This document shows positions 1 through 3,258 of a stretch of DNA of 5,927 bases, one piece after another. Each line of letters starts with the position of its first letter. Position 1 is the first letter of the stretch. Origin of the DNA: Rhodospirillaceae bacterium (GTDB lineage Bacteria; Pseudomonadota; Alphaproteobacteria; Puniceispirillales; Puniceispirillaceae); contig PBLM01000028.1 in assembly GCA_002721775.1 (NCBI GenBank), positions 1-5,927 on the forward strand, written 5' to 3'. The translations under genes were made by a program, and so were the position numbers. The notes beneath the pieces are model-generated. The model saw nothing but the letters and a program-made list of their open reading frames with translations. It was not told the DNA's origin and ran no database searches.

Positions 1-697
1 CCAGCATGACGCCATAGGGGTTAAACAAATGCCTGTCTCCTTCAACAAGAATATCGAGATCAGCTTTGTTACCAAAAGATATCCATGTAGCTCTGTCAGT
101 AAGGGTATAGCCTGCCATGCCAGCGGCAATATTCAGTGTTGCACCCATGCCAGAACCTGTCTGTCTGTACCATTTGCCTGAAACGGCGTCAGGCGCAAAA
201 GATGCATACTTCCATAGCTCGCGTTCCTTGCTATGTGTACCAGACATGTCCCCGCGTGAGACAAATATAGATTTTGATTCTGCAATTTTATTCAAGGCTG
301 CTGCAGCATTTTGTAAGCCAGCTATTCCGGCGGGGTCAGAATGGGGCCCGACGAGCACATAGTCGTTGTACATGACATCATGGCGCTGTTTGGCATAGCC
401 CTCAGCAACAAATTTATCTTCACGTTTTCGGTTGTGAACCAATAGCACATCACCATCACAATTCATCGCATTTTTGATGGCTGCGCCTGTACCTACAGCA
501 ACAACGTGAACAGTCACGCCTGTGTCCTGTTTTATCAAGGGCAGAATGTAATCATAGAGACCTGAATTTTTGGTCGAGGTTGTTGATTGAACAATGATGT
601 TGCTATCAGCGAGAGCGGTATTCAGCACTGTGGATACAAACAACACAAGTCCTAAAGCATATTTTTCGCATATTCGTCTTACTATCTTTTTTTTCAT
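1..697 (-). CDS. tupA: Tungstate ABC transporter substrate-binding protein TupA (3' end outside window)
   Basis: Periplasmic oxyanion-binding protein that would deliver tungstate (possibly molybdate) to the TupBC membrane complex. 232 residues are visible and the family is usually about 270, so only the C-terminus is missing. Residues 1-30 form a signal peptide: basic start (MKKKIVRR), hydrophobic core (LGLVLF), cleavage site ALA before Asp31. The ligand-binding stretch near the mature N-terminus reads STTST then NSGL (38-47). Further family motifs are VAVGTGAAIKNA (66-77), DVLLVH (83-88), DVMYNDYVLVGP (107-118), SRGDMSGTH (147-155), GSGMGATLNIA (181-191), YTLTDRATW (197-205) and LFNPYGV (224-230). 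The ATG shares its A and T with the ATGA that also ends tupC (4-base overlap). A GGAAGG-type ribosome binding site lies 10 bases upstream, inside tupC. The usual TTTS motif has Ser in the first position. Specificity for tungstate over molybdate is inferred from the family, not from the sequence alone. Confidence 0.93.
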   Translation of the reverse strand, partial: MKKKIVRRICEKYALGLVLFVSTVLNTALADSNIIVQSTTSTKNSGLYDYILPLIKQDTGVTVHVVAVGTGAAIKNAMNCDGDVLLVHNRKREDKFVAEGYAKQRHDVMYNDYVLVGPHSDPAGIAGLQNAAAALNKIAESKSIFVSRGDMSGTHSKERELWKYASFAPDAVSGKWYRQTGSGMGATLNIAAGMAGYTLTDRATWISFGNKADLDILVEGDRHLFNPYGVML

Positions 698-1443
698 TTT
701 TTACTTACCTTCCAGCCGGTCGCGGTCAAATTTCCCTGTAGATAAGCAGCTGCAGCTGCAGAACGCGGGGCTTTGAAAAAAGACTCTGCTGGGGTGTGTT
801 CTGCTAATCGTCCCGAGTCGAGAAACAAGACATCACATGCTAGCCTTCTGGCCTGTCCAATGTCATGCGTCACAATTATAATTTTCAAGCCCCGCTTTAC
901 AGCAGTTAGCAAGCCAGCCTCGATAATCTGTATTGACGCGGGGTCAAGATTGGCTGTTGCTTCATCCATCAGCAATAAGTCTGGAGCGGTAAGCAAAGCT
1001 CTAGCCATAGCCAAACGTTGTTTTTCTCCTCCAGAGAGCAGCCGCGCTGACTGATCGCGCAAGTGTTCCAGTCGCATCTCCATAAGCAGGTGTTCTAATG
1101 CTTCAGCGCCAACTTCTGGCCGTAGGCGTGCGACAAAGGCCAAGTTTTCATAAACGGTGCGACGCAGAACGGTTGGCGTCTGAAAGACAAAGGATTGACG
1201 CTTTAGGAGTGCTTCGTCCAGTGAACGACCACCAAATGTTATGCGTCCTGACTTGGGTCGGCGCAGCCCGTGCAAACATCGCATAAGAAGGCTTTTTCCA
1301 GCTCCATTTGGCCCCATAATCACCGTAACCCCTTCTGTGCAGATACTGCAGGTGATATCTGTTAACAGCAGCCGGCTCTGTGCAGATATGCACAGCCCGT
1401 CAATTGTGATCGGAATAAGCCTCCGTGTTCGGAGTTCAGACAT
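694..1443 (-). CDS. tupC: Tungstate ABC transporter ATP-binding protein TupC
   Basis: Cytoplasmic ATPase subunit that powers tungstate import through TupB. The 249-residue protein has every hallmark of an ABC nucleotide-binding domain: Walker A GPNGAGKS (44-51), Q-loop Gln88, signature LSGGE (136-140), Walker B LLLMDE (156-161) with catalytic Glu161, D-loop NLD (165-167) and switch His193. Length and lack of an extra C-terminal regulatory domain fit TupC-type subunits rather than ModC, which usually carries a TOBE/MOP domain. The start is fixed: an in-frame TGA ends six bases before the ATG. An AAGG lies only 3 bases upstream of the ATG, which is close for a ribosome binding site. Translation is therefore probably coupled to tupB, whose end overlaps this gene by 8 bases. 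The last codon overlaps tupA. No defects are seen. Confidence 0.95.
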   Translation of the reverse strand: MSELRTRRLIPITIDGLCISAQSRLLLTDITCSICTEGVTVIMGPNGAGKSLLMRCLHGLRRPKSGRITFGGRSLDEALLKRQSFVFQTPTVLRRTVYENLAFVARLRPEVGAEALEHLLMEMRLEHLRDQSARLLSGGEKQRLAMARALLTAPDLLLMDEATANLDPASIQIIEAGLLTAVKRGLKIIIVTHDIGQARRLACDVLFLDSGRLAEHTPAESFFKAPRSAAAAAYLQGNLTATGWKVSKK

Positions 1444-2143
1444 AAGCCTTCACATGCGCAATTGTTTTTATGCGTAGCCCACAGACATTAATAAATAGGG
1501 CTTTTACCATCAGAATTAGTCCAAGGGCTAAGGCCAGTTCAAGTTCGCCTTTTGATGTTTCTAGAGCAATGGTTGTGGTCATAACGCGGGTCAAATGATC
1601 AATATTCCCGCCAACCACAATCACAGCACCAACTTCGGATACGGCACGCCCAAATCCGGCCAAAACAACGGTCAACAAAGAATAGCGTGCATCGTAAATA
1701 TAACTGAACACAGCAATATATCCTGGTACACATAATGAAGTGAACAGGTCTCGGTAATCTTCATGTAAATCTTCTATGATCTGACAGCTAAGGGCAGCAA
1801 TGATGGGGGTGATTAAGATCACTTGTGCAATGATCATTGCGGTTGGTGTATATAATAACCCCATCCAACCCAATGGTCCTGACCGGGAAAGATGGAGATA
1901 GACGAGCAGCCCAACAACAACCGGCGGCATGCCCATTAATGTATTTATTACCCCGATGAGCATTCCACGACCGGAAAAACGATGAACAGCCAGAAACGCG
2001 CCAAAAGGAAGCCCAAGTGCGCATGCAATCAGAAGAGCTGTCAGACTGACTTTGACTGACAGCCAGAATATCTCTGCTAGATTGGAATCTGCAGAAAGGA
2101 TTAGGCGAAGGGCCTGATAAAGTGAGTCACCGTAAAATTCCAT
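1436..2143 (-). CDS. tupB: Tungstate ABC transporter permease TupB
   Basis: Inner-membrane permease of the tungstate importer, first gene of the operon. 235 residues is normal for the family. Hydrophobic segments lie at about 31-53, 61-85, 101-120, 155-178 and 204-222. Family-typical sequence includes GMPPVVVGLLVYLHLSRSGP (71-90), YTPTAMIIAQ (98-107) and the cytoplasmic loop that docks on the ATPase, GFGRAVSEVGAVIVVGGNI (163-181), followed by TRVMTTTIALET (185-196). These match TupB better than ModB or phosphate permeases. The start is well constrained: an in-frame TAA lies 9 bases upstream, and there is no ATG, GTG or TTG in frame downstream until Met61, after the first membrane segment. No recognisable Shine-Dalgarno sequence precedes the ATG; instead a TATAAT sits two bases upstream. 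Expression is probably controlled from the AT-rich gap at 2144-2287. Confidence 0.94.
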   Translation of the reverse strand: MEFYGDSLYQALRLILSADSNLAEIFWLSVKVSLTALLIACALGLPFGAFLAVHRFSGRGMLIGVINTLMGMPPVVVGLLVYLHLSRSGPLGWMGLLYTPTAMIIAQVILITPIIAALSCQIIEDLHEDYRDLFTSLCVPGYIAVFSYIYDARYSLLTVVLAGFGRAVSEVGAVIVVGGNIDHLTRVMTTTIALETSKGELELALALGLILMVKALFINVCGLRIKTIAHVKAYV

Positions 2144-2150
2144 AATTATA

Positions 2151-2173
2151 TGTTAAATTATGTAAAATTTACA
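2151..2173. promoter_or_regulatory. Tandem 10-bp repeat and palindrome upstream of tupB, candidate operator
   Basis: Two adjacent 10-base units, tgttaaatta (2151-2160) and tgtaaaattt (2161-2170), match at 8 of 10 positions and so would lie on the same face of the helix. The second unit also forms the perfect inverted repeat TGTAAA-a-TTTACA (2161-2173). The element is 7-30 bases upstream of the tupB start, where a bound protein could block transcription or translation initiation. It does not resemble the ModE consensus I know. That it is an operator for a metal-oxyanion regulator is inference. Confidence 0.35.
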
Positions 2174-2181
2174 ATAAAGTG

Positions 2182-2200
2182 GAAAAAATGAAATTTTTCA
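2182..2200. repeat. Short AT-rich inverted repeat in the divergent gap
   Basis: GAAAAA (2182-2187) pairs with TTTTTC (2194-2199) across six bases, and nested within it TGAAA-tt-TTTCA spans 2189-2200. It lies between the tupB element and the candidate promoter of the cupin gene. It may be a second regulator site, but dyads this short arise easily in AT-rich DNA. Confidence 0.2.
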
Positions 2201-2216
2201 CAATCTAATGAGAGTG

Positions 2217-2245
2217 CTGACATAATGAAATTGCTTTGCTAAAAC
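2217..2245 (+). promoter_or_regulatory. Candidate sigma-70-type promoter for the cupin gene
   Basis: CTGACA (2217-2222, 5 of 6 match to TTGACA) is separated by 17 bases from TAAAAC (2240-2245, 4 of 6 match to TATAAT). A TG one base before the -10 (2237-2238) makes an extended -10. Transcription would start near 2252 and leave a leader of about 36 bases. This is found by eye, with no experimental support. Confidence 0.35.
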
Positions 2246-2287
2246 AATGATAACAAATAGAAGTCTTTGGTCAGGAAATGAAAGCGA

Positions 2288-2635
2288 ATGAACATAGAAG
2301 TTGCTGCACGTCCTTGGGGCAAATATGAAGTTCTTGCTGAACAAGACGGCTATAAGGTGAAACGTATCACGGTTTTGCCTGGTGGACGGCTATCATTGCA
2401 GTCACATCGACACCGCGCTGAACATTGGGTGGTCGTAACGGGAATCGCTACGGTTACGGTAGAGGAAATTGTTCGAAAAGTTGCCGTGAATGAACATGTG
2501 CATATTCCCTTGCAGGCTAAACACAGGCTTGAAAATTACACAGATGAACCCTTAGTATTAATCGAGGTGCAGTCAGGCCTGTATTTGGGTGAAGATGATA
2601 TTATTCGTTATGAAGATATATATGACCGCAATTGA
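2288..2635 (+). CDS. Stand-alone cupin, mannose-6-phosphate isomerase type II (C-terminal domain family)
   Basis: Likely a cytoplasmic metal-dependent isomerase interconverting fructose-6-phosphate and mannose-6-phosphate, which feeds GDP-mannose and surface polysaccharide synthesis. In many bacteria this domain is the C-terminal third of a bifunctional ManC/AlgA/XanB enzyme; here it is a complete 115-residue protein with no nucleotidyltransferase domain. Family motifs are RPWGKYEVL (8-16), GYKVKRITVLPGGRLSLQSH (21-40), HRAEHWVVVTG (42-52), HIPLQAKHRLEN (72-83) and IEVQSGLYLGEDDI (92-105). Predicted metal ligands are Gln38 or His40, His42, Glu45 and His79. The glycine usual in the second cupin motif (PxG) is Gln76. 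An in-frame TGA ends six bases before the ATG, fixing the start. AGGA at 2273-2276 is 11 bases upstream, rather far. The family call is firm. Activity of the isolated domain is inferred; it could also be a sugar-phosphate sensor or accessory subunit. Confidence 0.88.
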   Translation: MNIEVAARPWGKYEVLAEQDGYKVKRITVLPGGRLSLQSHRHRAEHWVVVTGIATVTVEEIVRKVAVNEHVHIPLQAKHRLENYTDEPLVLIEVQSGLYLGEDDIIRYEDIYDRN

Positions 2636-2651
2636 AAATTATATTTCAATT
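2630..2651 (+). terminator. AT-rich hairpin at the end of the cupin gene
   Basis: AATTGAAA (2630-2637) and TTTCAATT (2644-2651) form a perfect 8-bp stem around a 6-base loop, and the cupin stop codon lies in the left arm. The stem is weak (two G-C-type pairs at most), and no T-run follows. It may mark the mRNA end or stabilise it, but it is not a classical intrinsic terminator. Confidence 0.25.
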
Positions 2652-2787
2652 AGTCCCTGGATTTTCATAGGAAAAACGACACGGATTGTAAACTGTTTAG
2701 TAAAATAAAAAAAATAATAAAAAAAATAATATAAGTTAATCAGTAAGTTAAATAAAAAAAACCATTTTTGAGTCGTTGTTTATCTTT
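2652..2787 (+). promoter_or_regulatory. A-tract-rich leader of the flagellin-protease gene
   Basis: No gene is seen here. The stretch holds three runs of eight A (2707-2714, 2719-2726, 2754-2761); the first two are 12 bases apart centre to centre, which suggests bent DNA or an UP-element-like region. TATAAG (2730-2735) is the best -10-like hexamer but lacks a matching -35. TTGTAA (2686-2691) resembles a -35 but has no -10 at a normal distance. I found no sigma-28 (TAAA/GCCGATAA) or sigma-54 (TGGCAC/TTGC) pattern of the kind that often drives flagellin genes. Confidence 0.3.
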
Positions 2788-2792
2788 GGAGG
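2788..2792 (+). promoter_or_regulatory. Strong ribosome binding site of the flagellin-protease gene
   Basis: GGAGG ends 7 bases before the ATG at 2800, the best Shine-Dalgarno match in the window. It decides the start against an in-frame TTG at 2776, and an in-frame TAA at 2749 closes the frame further upstream. Confidence 0.8.
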
Positions 2793-2799
2793 TAATTGG

Positions 2800-3258
2800 A
2801 TGGCAACGGTCTCAACTAGCCAAACCGTTAATATAATTGCAAGAGCGCTTGGGGTGAACGTAGACTCAAGCGACCAATTGTCATCCGCGAAATCTGTTAA
2901 TGGTTCAGTCGAAAATTTAACGACAGTTAAAGCTGCTGACCAGATGCAGCTGTCAAACACTAGCGATAGTCACACATTGATATTCAAGGACAGGCTTGAA
3001 GGTGGAGCTAATATCATGACTATGGGGACAGTCAGTGATTCTGCACTATCTGAAATCACGAGTTATCTGACTCAGATTAAAACCGAGTTGGAGCTGCTTG
3101 CCAACTATGACGAAAATACGGCTGAATTTTCCACTATCAGTAAGCGGATTGAAGCTATTGAGACGGAAATGTCGTCATATTTGGGTGCTTTATTCCACAA
3201 AGGTGAATTAGAATTTGAATTGCATTCTGGAGGCGTTACCAGCACAAAAACATTTTTA
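2800..3258 (+). other. Domain: divergent flagellin N-terminal-like region
   Basis: Residues 1-153 of the fusion protein. There is no secretion signal peptide, as expected for a flagellar type III substrate. Sequence around 73-145 has the spacing and heptad character of the flagellin D1 helices (an ALxEIxxxLxxIxxELELLAN-like segment, then xxISKRIEAIExEMxx). The canonical N-terminal motif with LSSGxRI and SAxDDAAG is not present in recognisable form, so polymerisation through a normal ND0 is uncertain. Confidence 0.55.

Noticed and set aside
117..776. Plus-strand open frames opposite tupA
   Set aside because: The minus strand encodes a clear TupA with signal peptide and family motifs; the plus-strand frames have no support.
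773..1477. Plus-strand open frames opposite the ATPase gene
   Set aside because: They are antisense to conserved ABC motifs and show no family resemblance.
694..2143. Molybdate (ModBC) or phosphate transporter
   Set aside because: Permease and binding-protein motifs match the Tup type, and the ATPase lacks the extra C-terminal TOBE/MOP domain usual in ModC.
2145..2174. TTGTAA-18-TATAAT on the minus strand as the tupB promoter
   Set aside because: Transcription would begin inside the second codon, and there is no alternative in-frame start downstream before the first membrane segment, so the match is probably chance in AT-rich DNA.
2630..2651. Classical rho-independent terminator
   Set aside because: The stem is AT-rich and lacks a following T-run; kept only as a low-confidence hairpin.
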